From assembly GCF_017876625.1 (NCBI RefSeq), contig NZ_JAGIOH010000001.1:4051501-4115500 (forward strand): DNA of 64,000 nucleotides. The letters are read 5' to 3'. The notes under the pieces were generated by a model. It worked only from the letters and a program-made list of their open reading frames with translations. It was not told where the DNA came from and did not search any database. The translations under genes were made by a program, and so were the position numbers. This DNA is from Streptomyces syringium. Its GTDB lineage: Bacteria > Actinomycetota > Actinomycetes > Streptomycetales > Streptomycetaceae. Shown here piece by piece: positions 14,968-23,011 of this stretch. How positions within the stretch are numbered: the first letter of the stretch is position 1; every line of letters begins with the position of its first letter.

Positions 14968-15921
14968 GTGAGCGACCTGTACCGACGGCTGCGCGCCTTC
15001 GAGGGCCGCCCGGCCACCGTTTCCGGGGAGGGCCGGGAGCCCGTCAACGTCTCGATGATCAGGCACTGGTGCGAGGCCCTCGGTGACACCGGGCCCGCCT
15101 ACACCGGCAAGGATCCCGTCGCCCCCGCCACCATGCTCCAGGCGTGGACCATGGGCGGACTCTCCGGTTCCCGGAGCCGCTCGCCCGCCGTCGACGAGCT
15201 GTTCGCGCTGCTCGACGACGCGGGGTACACCGCCGTGGTCGCCACCGACTGCGAGCAGGAGTACCTACAGGCGCTGCGGCCCGGCCAGACGATCACCTTC
15301 GATTCCGTCATCGAGGCGGTCTCGCCCCGCAAGACCACCCGGCTGGGGGCCGGGCACTTCGTCACCACACGCATGGAGATCCGGGCCGACGGCGAGCCCG
15401 CCGGTACGCACCGCTTCCGCGTCCTCAAATACGCGCCGCGCAAGACCGCCAAGACTGCCAATGCCGACAATGCCGACAATGCCGACAATGCCGCCAAGGC
15501 ACAGGCGGCCGAGCGGCCCCGGCCCGTGATCAACCGGGACAACGCCGGGTTCTGGGAGGGCGTCGCCGCCCACCGGCTGCTCTTCCAGCGGTGCGACGCG
15601 TGCGGGACGCCACGCTTCCCGTGGCTGCCGGGGTGCGGGAGCTGTGGTTCGCCGGAGTGGACGGCGGTCGAGGCGTCCGGTGCAGGGACGGTCTACTCGT
15701 ACGTGGTCATGCACCACCCGCCCTTCCCCGCCTTCGACCCGCCGTACGCGGTCGCCCTGGTCGAACTCGCCGAGGGGATACGGATGATCAGCAACATCAC
15801 CGGGGTCGCCGCCGACCGGGTGCGGGTGGGGATGCCGGTCACGCTGGAATTCCTGCGGGTGGCCCCGGACCAGGAGCTGCCCGTCTTCCGGCCCGCCCCC
15901 ATGGAGGTGGAGACGTCATGA
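14968..15921 (+). CDS. MaoC-like dehydratase fused to DUF35 (ChsH2-like)
   Basis: The 317 aa protein joins an N-terminal hot-dog hydratase half (about residues 1-150) to a C-terminal DUF35 module with a zinc ribbon (Cys about 209, 212, 223, 226) and OB fold. This is the arrangement of ChsH2 of the mycobacterial igr operon. There it pairs with ChsH1 to hydrate enoyl-CoA steroid side chains, and its DUF35 part docks the Ltp2 aldolase. The next two genes encode exactly those partners, with overlapping stops and starts. The linker carries a NAD tripeptide repeat. The start is GTG 14968 after GGAGGGAG. The CoA ester used here is unknown. Confidence 0.85.
   Translation: MSDLYRRLRAFEGRPATVSGEGREPVNVSMIRHWCEALGDTGPAYTGKDPVAPATMLQAWTMGGLSGSRSRSPAVDELFALLDDAGYTAVVATDCEQEYLQALRPGQTITFDSVIEAVSPRKTTRLGAGHFVTTRMEIRADGEPAGTHRFRVLKYAPRKTAKTANADNADNADNAAKAQAAERPRPVINRDNAGFWEGVAAHRLLFQRCDACGTPRFPWLPGCGSCGSPEWTAVEASGAGTVYSYVVMHHPPFPAFDPPYAVALVELAEGIRMISNITGVAADRVRVGMPVTLEFLRVAPDQELPVFRPAPMEVETS
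15460..15495 (+). repeat. Nine-base tandem repeat in the MaoC-DUF35 linker
   Basis: AATGCCGAC occurs three times exactly plus a partial fourth copy, encoding NAD-NAD-NAD-NAA between the hydratase and zinc-ribbon halves. It is likely to vary in copy number between strains by slippage. Confidence 0.9.
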
Positions 15922-16334
15922 AGCCGGGCGACACCCTCCCGCCGCTCACCGTCCCCATCACCCGGACCCTGATCATCACGGGCGCCATCGCCTCCCGGGA
16001 CTACAAGGACGTCCACCACGACCCCGAAGCCGCGCGGGCCGCCGGGTCCCCGGACATCTTCATGAACATCCTTACCACCAACGGCCTCGTCGGCCGCTAC
16101 ATCACCGATCACCTCGGCCCCGGGGCCGTCCTCCGCAAGGTCGCCATCCGGCTCGGGGCGCCCAACCACCCCGGTGACGCGATGGCCCTGACCGGGACGG
16201 TCACCTCCGTACGCGGGCGGACCGCCGAGGTCGCGGTCGTCGGGGCCAACAGCCTCGGGCGCCACGTGACGGGAACGGTCACCGTCACCCTCCCGGAGCC
16301 CGAGGCCGAGACCGAGCCGGAGGCCACCGCGTGA
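15918..16334 (+). CDS. MaoC-family enoyl-CoA hydratase (ChsH1-like)
   Basis: The 138 aa hot-dog protein contains DYKDVHHDPEAARAAG, the hydratase-2 motif with the Asp/His catalytic pair, and a later FMNILTTNGLVGRY. It is the right size for ChsH1, which forms an alpha2-beta2 hydratase with the MaoC half of the upstream protein. Its ATG overlaps the upstream stop (ATGA) and its own stop overlaps the next start, so the three genes are translationally coupled. Confidence 0.85.
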   Translation: MKPGDTLPPLTVPITRTLIITGAIASRDYKDVHHDPEAARAAGSPDIFMNILTTNGLVGRYITDHLGPGAVLRKVAIRLGAPNHPGDAMALTGTVTSVRGRTAEVAVVGANSLGRHVTGTVTVTLPEPEAETEPEATA

Positions 16335-17497
16335 GCGCCCGGCGGGCCGACACCCTCGGCGGCAGGGCGGCCGTCGTAGGGATCGGCGCGACGGACTTCT
16401 CCAAGGACTCCGGGCGCAGTGAGCTGGCCCTCGCCGCCGAGGCCGTGCGGGCCGCGCTCGCCGACGCCGGTCTCACGGCCGCCGACGTCGACGGCATGGT
16501 CACCTTCACCATGGACACCAGCCCCGAGATCACCGTCGCCCAGGCGACCGGCATCGGCGAGCTGTCGTTCTTCTCCCGCGTGCACTACGGCGGCGGGGCC
16601 GCCTGCGCCACCGTGCAGCAGGCCGCGCTGGCCGTCGCGAGCGGGCTCGCGGAGGTCGTCGTCTGCTACCGCGCGTTCAACGAGCGCTCCGGCCGTCGCT
16701 TCGGCGCCGGGGTCCAGCGGCGCGAACCGTCCGCCGAGGGGGTGGCGCTCGGCTGGGCGCTGCCGTTCGGGCTGCTCACGCCCGCGTCCTGGGTGGCCAT
16801 GGCGGCCCGCCGCTATCTGCACACGTACGGCCTGGAGCCCGAGGTCTTCGGGCACGTCGCCGTCACCGCCCGCCGCCACGCGGCCACCAACCCCGCCGCG
16901 CACTTCCACGGCCGGCCGATCACGCTCGCCGATCACGCCGCGTCCCGCTGGATCGCCGAACCGCTGCGCCTGCTGGACTGCTGCCAGGAGACTGACGGCG
17001 GCCAGGCGCTCGTCGTCACCTCCGTCGAGCGGGCCCGTACCCTGCGGCATCCGCCCGCCATGATCGCCGCTGCCGCGCAGGGCGCCGGCCGGGCGCAGGA
17101 GCAGATGACGAGCTTCTACCGCGACGACCTCACCGGGCTGCCCGAGATGGGCGTGGTGGCCCGGCAGCTGTGGCGCACGAGCGGGCTGACGCCGGACGAC
17201 ATCGACGTCGGCATCGTCTACGACCACTTCACGCCGTTCGTGCTGACACAGCTGGAGGAGTTCGGGTTCTGCCCGCCCGGCGAGGGGGCCGCCTTCGTGG
17301 CGTCCGGGGCGCTGCCGCTCAACACCCACGGCGGGCAGCTCGGCGAGGCGTACCTGCACGGCATGAACGGCGTGGCCGAGGCCGTGCGGCAACTGCGCGG
17401 CACCGCGGTCAACCAGGTCGCGGGGGCGCGGCACGCGCTCGTCACGGCGGGGACGGGCGTCCCCACGTCGGGGCTGGTGCTCCGGGCGGACGCCTAA
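16331..17497 (+). CDS. Lipid-transfer-protein-type thiolase/aldolase (Ltp2-like)
   Basis: The 388 aa thiolase-fold protein has VYDHFTPFVLTQLEEFGFC and HGGQLGEAYLHGMNG, as in Ltp2 and SCP-x-type thiolases. Ltp2 performs the retro-aldol cleavage that releases propionyl-CoA from a steroid side chain and needs the DUF35 domain of ChsH2, here encoded two genes upstream. The GTG at 16331 overlaps the preceding stop. No acyl-CoA dehydrogenase or P450 genes accompany it, unlike the mycobacterial igr operon. The 3' 72 bases are duplicated just downstream in diverged form. Confidence 0.85.
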   Translation: MSARRADTLGGRAAVVGIGATDFSKDSGRSELALAAEAVRAALADAGLTAADVDGMVTFTMDTSPEITVAQATGIGELSFFSRVHYGGGAACATVQQAALAVASGLAEVVVCYRAFNERSGRRFGAGVQRREPSAEGVALGWALPFGLLTPASWVAMAARRYLHTYGLEPEVFGHVAVTARRHAATNPAAHFHGRPITLADHAASRWIAEPLRLLDCCQETDGGQALVVTSVERARTLRHPPAMIAAAAQGAGRAQEQMTSFYRDDLTGLPEMGVVARQLWRTSGLTPDDIDVGIVYDHFTPFVLTQLEEFGFCPPGEGAAFVASGALPLNTHGGQLGEAYLHGMNGVAEAVRQLRGTAVNQVAGARHALVTAGTGVPTSGLVLRADA

Positions 17498-17513
17498 CGC
17501 GCGGACGCGTAGC

Positions 17514-17585
17514 GCGCGGCATGTGTTCGTCACGGCGGGCACGGGCGTCCCCACGTCCGGGCTGATTCTCCGCGCAGACGGATGA
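17514..17585 (+). pseudogene. Remnant 3' end of a second Ltp2-like gene
   Basis: These 72 bases match the last 24 codons of the upstream thiolase gene (17426-17497) at about 60 positions. Read in the matching frame they give ARHVFVTAGTGVPTSG and end LILRADG then stop. Most differences fall at third codon positions, so the copy probably diverged while still translated as part of a full paralogue. No start or ribosome-binding site remains. It is best explained as the 3' stump of a deleted tandem paralogue. Confidence 0.8.
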
Positions 17586-17639
17586 CACGGAGGGCGTGTC
17601 GGCACGGGTGGCCGGAGCCGGGCACCTTCACTCGCGGTT

Positions 17640-18479
17640 ATGGACCGACGAAGAAAGATCATCGGATATCTCGTCGCCCTGACGGCGGCGGCGGCCCAGG
17701 TGGTCGGCGGGGCCGGACCGGCGTCGGCGGGCGATCGCGGCGACCCCCGGAACGAGGGGGCGGTGATCTTCCGTGGCAAGGGCATCGACGCCTGCCAGGC
17801 CCCGTCACTGAACACCCTCAGCGCCTGGCAGAGCTCCCCCTACGCGGCGGTGGGCGTCTACTTCGGGGGCCGCGCCCGCGCCTGCCCGAACCAGCGCTAC
17901 CTCAGCCGGAGGTGGCTGACCGGCGCCAAGGACCTGGGCTGGCGGGTCCTGCCCGTCTACGTCGGCTCCCAGTCCCCGTGCGCCTCCGCCGTCCACAAGC
18001 GTGGCTACGCGATCAGCGACGACGAGCCCTGGGACCAGGGCATCGAGGAGGGCGAGGACGCCGTGCGCCGGGCCTCCGCCTACGGCATCGGCCGCCACAG
18101 CCCCCTCTACCTCGACATGGAGGCCTACAACTACCGCAACGCCGACTGCGCCCGGGTCACCCTGTCCTTCATCCGCGGCTGGACCCGCGCGGTCGACCAC
18201 CTGGGCTACATCCCCGGCTTCTACAGCAGCGCCAACGCCGGCGTACGGCACATGGACCTCGCGCGGCGGGACGGGCGCACGTCCCTGCCGGAGGTGATGT
18301 GGTTCGCCCGCTGGGGCGGCTCCCCCTCGACCGCCGGAGAGCCGAACCTGGGATCCCGGGCCTGGACCCCGCACCGGCGCATCCACCAGTACGCGGGAAA
18401 CGTCACCGAGACGTACGGCGGGCGCACGCTGACCATCGACCGGAATCAGATCGACGCACCCGTCGCCATCATCAGATGA
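17640..18479 (+). CDS. Secreted DUF1906 (glycoside-hydrolase-like) protein
   Basis: The 279 aa product has a signal peptide (KIIGYLVALTAAAAQVVGG, cleaved near ASA|GD) and one DUF1906 domain of TIM-barrel type. The domain begins GKGIDACQAPS, includes HSPLYLDMEAYNY with the acidic residues expected at the active site, and ends in a QYAGNV...TIDRNQID strand. Relatives include Rv2525c, a Tat-exported cell-wall-associated protein. It is probably a wall-acting enzyme, but activity in the family is not well defined. It is a single gene. Confidence 0.85.
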   Translation: MDRRRKIIGYLVALTAAAAQVVGGAGPASAGDRGDPRNEGAVIFRGKGIDACQAPSLNTLSAWQSSPYAAVGVYFGGRARACPNQRYLSRRWLTGAKDLGWRVLPVYVGSQSPCASAVHKRGYAISDDEPWDQGIEEGEDAVRRASAYGIGRHSPLYLDMEAYNYRNADCARVTLSFIRGWTRAVDHLGYIPGFYSSANAGVRHMDLARRDGRTSLPEVMWFARWGGSPSTAGEPNLGSRAWTPHRRIHQYAGNVTETYGGRTLTIDRNQIDAPVAIIR

Positions 18480-18632
18480 GGTCACCCGCTCCGTGACGTA
18501 CCCCAATACCGACCCTGACCCCCATCCCCCTCCAGGAGGTGGGGACAGCCCCACCACTACGACCTGAGGCTGACCGTTCTTCGGCACCTGCGGCCGATCC
18601 GCGCGGACGGGCGCACTCCTAGCGTTGAAGAC

Positions 18633-19163
18633 ATGAACACGTCCGTGTGCACCAGCGCATCCACCGCCGTGTACCCGTCGTTCTCGTCGTACGTACGGGC
18701 GCGTGGACCGGTCCTCCAGCGCACCGCCCGCGCGCTCACCTCGAACCCGTGCGACGCCGAGGATCTGCTGCAGACGGCTCTCACCAAGACGTACCTGGCC
18801 TGGGAACGCATCGAGGACCACCGCGCCCTCGACGGCTACGTACGCCGGGCGCTGGTCAACACCCGCACCTCGCAGTGGCGCAAACGCCGGGTCGACGAGT
18901 ACCCCTGCGAGGAGCTCCCCGAGCGTGAGGCGGCCCCCCAGGCCGACCCCGCCGAGCAGCAGGTGCTGCGCGACGCCATGTGGCGCGCGGTGCGCCGGCT
19001 CCCGGAGCGGCAGCGGGCCATGGTCGTCCTCAGGTACTACGAGGACCTCACCGAGGTGCAGACCGCCGAGCTGCTCGGCGTCTCCGTCGGCACGGTCAAG
19101 AGCGCCGTCTCGCGCGCCCTCGGCAAGCTGCGCGAGGACCCCGAACTGAGCCATGCGGCGTGA
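18633..19163 (+). CDS. SigE-family ECF sigma factor
   Basis: The 176 aa protein has sigma-70 region 2 (SNPCDAEDLLQTALTKTYLAW) and region 4 (LPERQRAMVVLRYYEDL...LLGVSVGTVKSAVSRAL), the layout of the actinobacterial SigE-family (TIGR02983) type. No anti-sigma gene is adjacent, so control of its activity is unclear. It starts at ATG 18633 and sits between the lipid-catabolism genes without an obvious link to them. Confidence 0.9.
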   Translation: MNTSVCTSASTAVYPSFSSYVRARGPVLQRTARALTSNPCDAEDLLQTALTKTYLAWERIEDHRALDGYVRRALVNTRTSQWRKRRVDEYPCEELPEREAAPQADPAEQQVLRDAMWRAVRRLPERQRAMVVLRYYEDLTEVQTAELLGVSVGTVKSAVSRALGKLREDPELSHAA

Positions 19164-19262
19164 TGCGTCCGTCACCCCGCGGGTAGTGACTTACCGGGAG
19201 ACACCACAGCACAATCAGCGGACAAATACCCGTCCGTAACCCGGTCTTTCGGGAGGCCCCCG

Positions 19263-20918
19263 GTGCTGAGCACGATGCAGGACGTACCGCTGACAGTGAC
19301 CCGCATTCTCGTCCACGGTGCGCTGGTGCACGGGGACGCGAAGGTCACGACCTGGACCGGGGACGGCGAGCCGCACCGCCGGACCTTCCGGGAGGTCGGC
19401 GATCGGTCCTCGCAGCTCGCCCACGCCCTCCGCGACGAGCTGGGCGTGACGGCCGACGAGCGGGTCGCGACGCTGATGTGGAACAACAGCGACCACCTCG
19501 AGGCGTATCTCGCGATCCCCGCCATGGGCGCGATCCTGCACACCCTGAACCTGCGGCTGCCTCCCGAGCAGCTGGTCTGGATCGTGCGGCACGCCGCCGA
19601 CCGGGTCGTGATCGTCAACGGCACGCTGCTGCCGCTGCTCGCCCCCCTGCTGCCGCACCTCGACTCCGTCGAGCACGTCGTCGTCTCGGGCCCCGGAGAC
19701 CGGTCCGTGCTGGAGGGCTGCCGCCCCCGCGTGCACGACTACGACGAGCTGATCGCGGGCCGCCCCACCGAGGGCTACGACTGGCCGGAGCTGGACGAGC
19801 GCCAGGCCGCCGCCCTCTGCTACACCTCCGGGACGACGGGCGAGCCCAAGGGCGTCCTCTACAGCCACCGGTCGATCTACCTGCACGCCATGGAGGTCAA
19901 CGCCGCCGCGTCCTTCGGGCTGACCCCGGCCGAGATCTGTCTGCCGGTCGTGCCGATGTTCCACGTCAACGCGTGGGGCCTGCCGTACGCCGCGTTCATG
20001 GCGGGCACCTCGCTGCTGATGCCCGACCGCTTCCTGCAGCCCGCGCCGCTCGCCGCGATGATCCAGAGCGAGCGCCCCACGGTCACCGCCGGCGTCCCCA
20101 CCATCTGGCAGGGGCTGCTCGCCGAACTCGACACCAACAAGCAGGACGTCTCCTCCCTGCACACCGTGATCAGCGGCGGTTCCGCCTGCCCGCCCGCCCT
20201 GATGAAGGCGTTCGAGGAGCGGCACGGGCTGCGGCTCATCCAGGCCTGGGGCATGACCGAGACCTCGCCGCTGGGCTCCGTCGCCCGCCCGCCGGCCGGC
20301 CTGAGCGAGGACGAGGCGTGGCCGTACCGCGTCACCCAGGGCCGGCTGCCCGCCTCGGTGGAGTTCCGGCTGGCCGGGCCCGGCGGCGGCTACCTGCCCT
20401 GGGACGGCACCTCGGCCGGTGAGCTGGAGGTCCGCGGCCCGTGGATCGCGGGCTCCTACTACGGCGGCGCGGCGGACGAGCCGTTCCGCCCCGACGACAA
20501 GTTCAGCCCCGATGGCTGGCTGCGCACGGGCGACGTCGGCACGATGACCCCCGACGGCTTCCTGACCCTCACCGACCGGGCGAAGGACGTCATCAAGTCG
20601 GGCGGCGAATGGATCTCCTCGGTCGAGCTGGAGAACCACCTGATGGCCCACCCGGAGGTCGCCGAGGCCGCCGTCGTGGCCGTCCCGGACGACAAGTGGG
20701 GCGAACGCCCGCTGGCGGCCGTGGTGTTGAAGGACGGCTCGGTCGTCGAGTACGCCGCGCTGCGGTCGTTCCTCGGCGAGCGGGTCGCGCGGTGGCAGCT
20801 CCCGGAGCGCTGGGTGCTGATCCCCTCGGTGCCGAAGACGTCGGTGGGCAAGTTCGACAAGAAGGTGCTGCGCAAGCAGTACGCGGAGGGCGAGTTGGAC
20901 GTCACTGTCCTCGCCTGA
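19263..20918 (+). CDS. Fatty-acyl-CoA ligase (ANL superfamily)
   Basis: The 551 aa enzyme activates a carboxylic acid with ATP and CoA. The P-loop-like YTSGTTGEPKG (about residue 187), GMTETSP (A5), GWLRTGDVG (A7) and the C-terminal lysine motif KTSVGKFDKK (A10) are all present. It most resembles medium or long-chain ligases. The start is GTG 19263 after GGGAGG. Its position 1.8 kb after the ChsH2-ChsH1-Ltp2 genes suggests it supplies their CoA ester, though a sigma factor gene intervenes. A perfect hairpin terminator follows. Confidence 0.9.
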   Translation: MLSTMQDVPLTVTRILVHGALVHGDAKVTTWTGDGEPHRRTFREVGDRSSQLAHALRDELGVTADERVATLMWNNSDHLEAYLAIPAMGAILHTLNLRLPPEQLVWIVRHAADRVVIVNGTLLPLLAPLLPHLDSVEHVVVSGPGDRSVLEGCRPRVHDYDELIAGRPTEGYDWPELDERQAAALCYTSGTTGEPKGVLYSHRSIYLHAMEVNAAASFGLTPAEICLPVVPMFHVNAWGLPYAAFMAGTSLLMPDRFLQPAPLAAMIQSERPTVTAGVPTIWQGLLAELDTNKQDVSSLHTVISGGSACPPALMKAFEERHGLRLIQAWGMTETSPLGSVARPPAGLSEDEAWPYRVTQGRLPASVEFRLAGPGGGYLPWDGTSAGELEVRGPWIAGSYYGGAADEPFRPDDKFSPDGWLRTGDVGTMTPDGFLTLTDRAKDVIKSGGEWISSVELENHLMAHPEVAEAAVVAVPDDKWGERPLAAVVLKDGSVVEYAALRSFLGERVARWQLPERWVLIPSVPKTSVGKFDKKVLRKQYAEGELDVTVLA

Positions 20919-20930
20919 GCCCCGCACGGA

Positions 20931-20952
20931 GCCCCCGGCAGCCGCCGGGGGC
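20931..20952 (+). terminator. Terminator of the acyl-CoA ligase gene
   Basis: Perfect nine-base arms (20931-20939 and 20944-20952) with a four-base loop begin 12 bases after the stop. Confidence 0.8.
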
Positions 20953-21025
20953 CCGACTGTGTGAGGTGTACGGGGAGGGGAGGAGGCGGCGGCACTGGGC
21001 GGGTGCCGCCGCCCGGGGAACCGGC

Positions 21026-22507
21026 TTACCCGGCCCGGCTCTTGGTGTGCCTGGGCAGGCAGAACATCAGGGCCCACATCAACGCGAGGATGCCACCGAC
21101 CCACCAGAGGACGCCGGTGAACGCGTCGCGGTTGATCGCGCCGTCGGGTGAGCCGCCGGTGGCGGCGAAGAACACCAGGGCGGTCAGCGCGGTGCCGAGG
21201 GCGATGCCCAGGTGCATCGCGGTGTTGAACAGGCCCGAGGCGGAACCGGCACTCTCGTGCGGCACCTTGGCGAGGGACATGTCGGCGAGCGGGCCGCCGA
21301 CCATGCCGAGGCCGAAGCCGATCAGCACGACCGGGATGGCCATCGCGAGGAGGTTCAGGTCGGCCTGTCGGCTGCTGATCCGGAGTCCGTAGGCCGCCAT
21401 CGAGGCGAGTGTGATCAGGGCTCCGGCCTGGGGCAGGCGGCGCCCGAAGCGCCCGGCGGTCTTCATCGCGGTCGTCGCACCGGCCAGCTCGCCGAGAGCG
21501 AGCAGCACGAAGGCCGCGGCCGCCATCAGCGGATTCATGCCCAGGCCGCGCTGGAGGTACAGCGTCCAGGTCATGAAGAACAGGCCGCACAGCAGGCCGA
21601 GCATCAGCTGCGCGGACAGGCCGCCGGAGAACTGCTTGCCCCGGAAGAGGGCAAGTGCCACGAGCGGGGAGTTGTCCTGCCTGCGCTGCTGATGGCGCAG
21701 GAAGACGCCGAGCACGAGGAGACCTGCGGCGAGCATGGCGAAGCACCACAGCGGCCAGTGGTGGGTGTGACCCTCGGTGAGCGGGAAGAGGACCAGGACC
21801 ACGGCCACTGCGGACAGGAGCATGCCGGTCAGGTCGAGCCGGTCGGCCTTCTGCGCGGTCGACTCGGGGATGAACGTGCGTCCGAGGACGATCACGGCGA
21901 GGCCGACGGGCACATTGATCAGGAAGATCGGCCGCCAGCCCAGTCCGAACAGGTCGGCCTCGGTGAGCACGCCGCCCAGGACCGGGCCCAGGACGCCCGC
22001 GAGCGACAGGACGGCCCCGTAGAGGCCGAAGGCCCTGCTGCGGTTCTCGCCGTCGAAGGTGACGTGGAGGGTGGCCAGGACCTGGGGGATCATCACGGCG
22101 ACGCCGGCGCCCTGGATGACGCGGGCGGTGATCAGCACACCGGGGCCGGTGGCGATGCCGCACAGCAGCGACGCCAGGGTGAACACGACGGTGCCGATGA
22201 GAAGGACCTTGCGCCGGCCGTGGATGTCACCGAGCCGTCCGCCCGTGATCAGCCCGACGGCGACGGTCAGCGAGTAGCCGGCGGTCAGCCACTGCACTGC
22301 CGCCGGTCCGGCGCCGGTCGACTCCTGGACGGCGGGCAGGACGGTGAGGACGACCGACTGGTCGAGGATGTCCATGAGCTCGGCGACCAGGAGCACCACG
22401 AGGGCGATCCGGGCGGCGCGGGTCATCTTCGACGACCGGTCCGGTATGTCATGAGCCTGATGCTCGGGGGTGTGCTGCGGCTCGTTGCCGAGCGCGGGGG
22501 AAGGCAC
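21026..22507 (-). CDS. MFS drug exporter, DHA2 (EmrB/QacA) family
   Basis: The 493 aa protein has about 14 hydrophobic segments. The family motifs LDQSVVLTVLPAVQ (motif D1-like) and GRLGDIHGRRKVLLIG (motif A) are present, as is a proline/glycine-rich motif C (GPVLGG). It is an inner-membrane proton antiporter, probably for hydrophobic drugs or a metabolite. No regulator gene is adjacent. It lies, in opposite orientation, between the acyl-CoA ligase gene and a short remnant resembling that gene's 3' end. Confidence 0.9.
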   Translation of the reverse strand: MPSPALGNEPQHTPEHQAHDIPDRSSKMTRAARIALVVLLVAELMDILDQSVVLTVLPAVQESTGAGPAAVQWLTAGYSLTVAVGLITGGRLGDIHGRRKVLLIGTVVFTLASLLCGIATGPGVLITARVIQGAGVAVMIPQVLATLHVTFDGENRSRAFGLYGAVLSLAGVLGPVLGGVLTEADLFGLGWRPIFLINVPVGLAVIVLGRTFIPESTAQKADRLDLTGMLLSAVAVVLVLFPLTEGHTHHWPLWCFAMLAAGLLVLGVFLRHQQRRQDNSPLVALALFRGKQFSGGLSAQLMLGLLCGLFFMTWTLYLQRGLGMNPLMAAAAFVLLALGELAGATTAMKTAGRFGRRLPQAGALITLASMAAYGLRISSRQADLNLLAMAIPVVLIGFGLGMVGGPLADMSLAKVPHESAGSASGLFNTAMHLGIALGTALTALVFFAATGGSPDGAINRDAFTGVLWWVGGILALMWALMFCLPRHTKSRAG

Positions 22508-22863
22508 TGTGGGGCTCCTGATTCAAGGGATCGGGGAGCCCTGCCGTCAGCCGCGCAGGGGTCGAGAAACGCAGAACCCGGGGCAGTCGGCAGAGCTGCA
22601 CCCGGAAAATGACAGGGAAATGCGGGGGTGGGTGACGCAACTCAGGCCGGTGCGACGTCCGCCCCCGGACACGTTCGAAGCATCGGAACGTGGGGAACTG
22701 CGGACGGCTACTTGGCCTGGGAGATAAGTCGTCACCTCGAAACACAGCGCCGGGCCCCGGAACGGGCACAGACGGAACTCAAGCAGGCTAAACGCCCCTC
22801 CGGCGTCCGTGCAACGCGATATCTCACCCACGCCCTTCCGGTTTCACCGGGGCCGGGGAGGAT

Positions 22864-22899
22864 GCCGAGGGCGAGTCGGACGTCACCGTCCTCGCCTGG
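22864..22899 (+). pseudogene. Remnant resembling the 3' end of the acyl-CoA ligase gene
   Basis: The 36 bases match the last 12 codons of the ligase gene (20883-20918) at 32 positions and read AEGESDVTVLA, against AEGELDVTVLA in the ligase. The stop codon position carries TGG instead of TGA. No upstream homology is evident to me. It could be a fossil of a second ligase copy whose body was lost; the match is short, so chance cannot be excluded. Confidence 0.5.
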
Positions 22900-22909
22900 T
22901 GGTCGTGTG

Positions 22910-22950
22910 GGCAGGGGCCCTGGGTTACCGATGTGCCCAGGGCCCCTGCC
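22910..22950. terminator. Perfect 15-base-arm hairpin
   Basis: Arms 22910-22924 and 22936-22950 are perfectly complementary around an 11-base loop. It lies 62 bases beyond the stop of the GMC oxidoreductase (minus strand), whose transcript it probably ends. Confidence 0.7.
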
Positions 22951-23011
22951 AGGGCCGCGCCGCCTGCCGCGGGGGTCGGCCGGGCGCGGGGTCTGTGGGG
23001 GTGCGTACGGA

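Larger units (their letters stand above)
22508..23011. other. Intergenic region with gene remnant and hairpin
   Basis: This 504-base stretch contains no convincing gene. It holds a 36-base remnant matching the 3' end of the acyl-CoA ligase gene (22864-22899) and a perfect 15-base-arm hairpin (22910-22950). The part near 22508 probably carries the MFS promoter. Confidence 0.6.

Noticed and set aside
19215..22163. A 982-codon minus-strand open frame across the ligase and MFS genes
   Set aside because: It is antisense to the ligase with intact ANL motifs and out of frame with the MFS gene, and shows no domains of its own.
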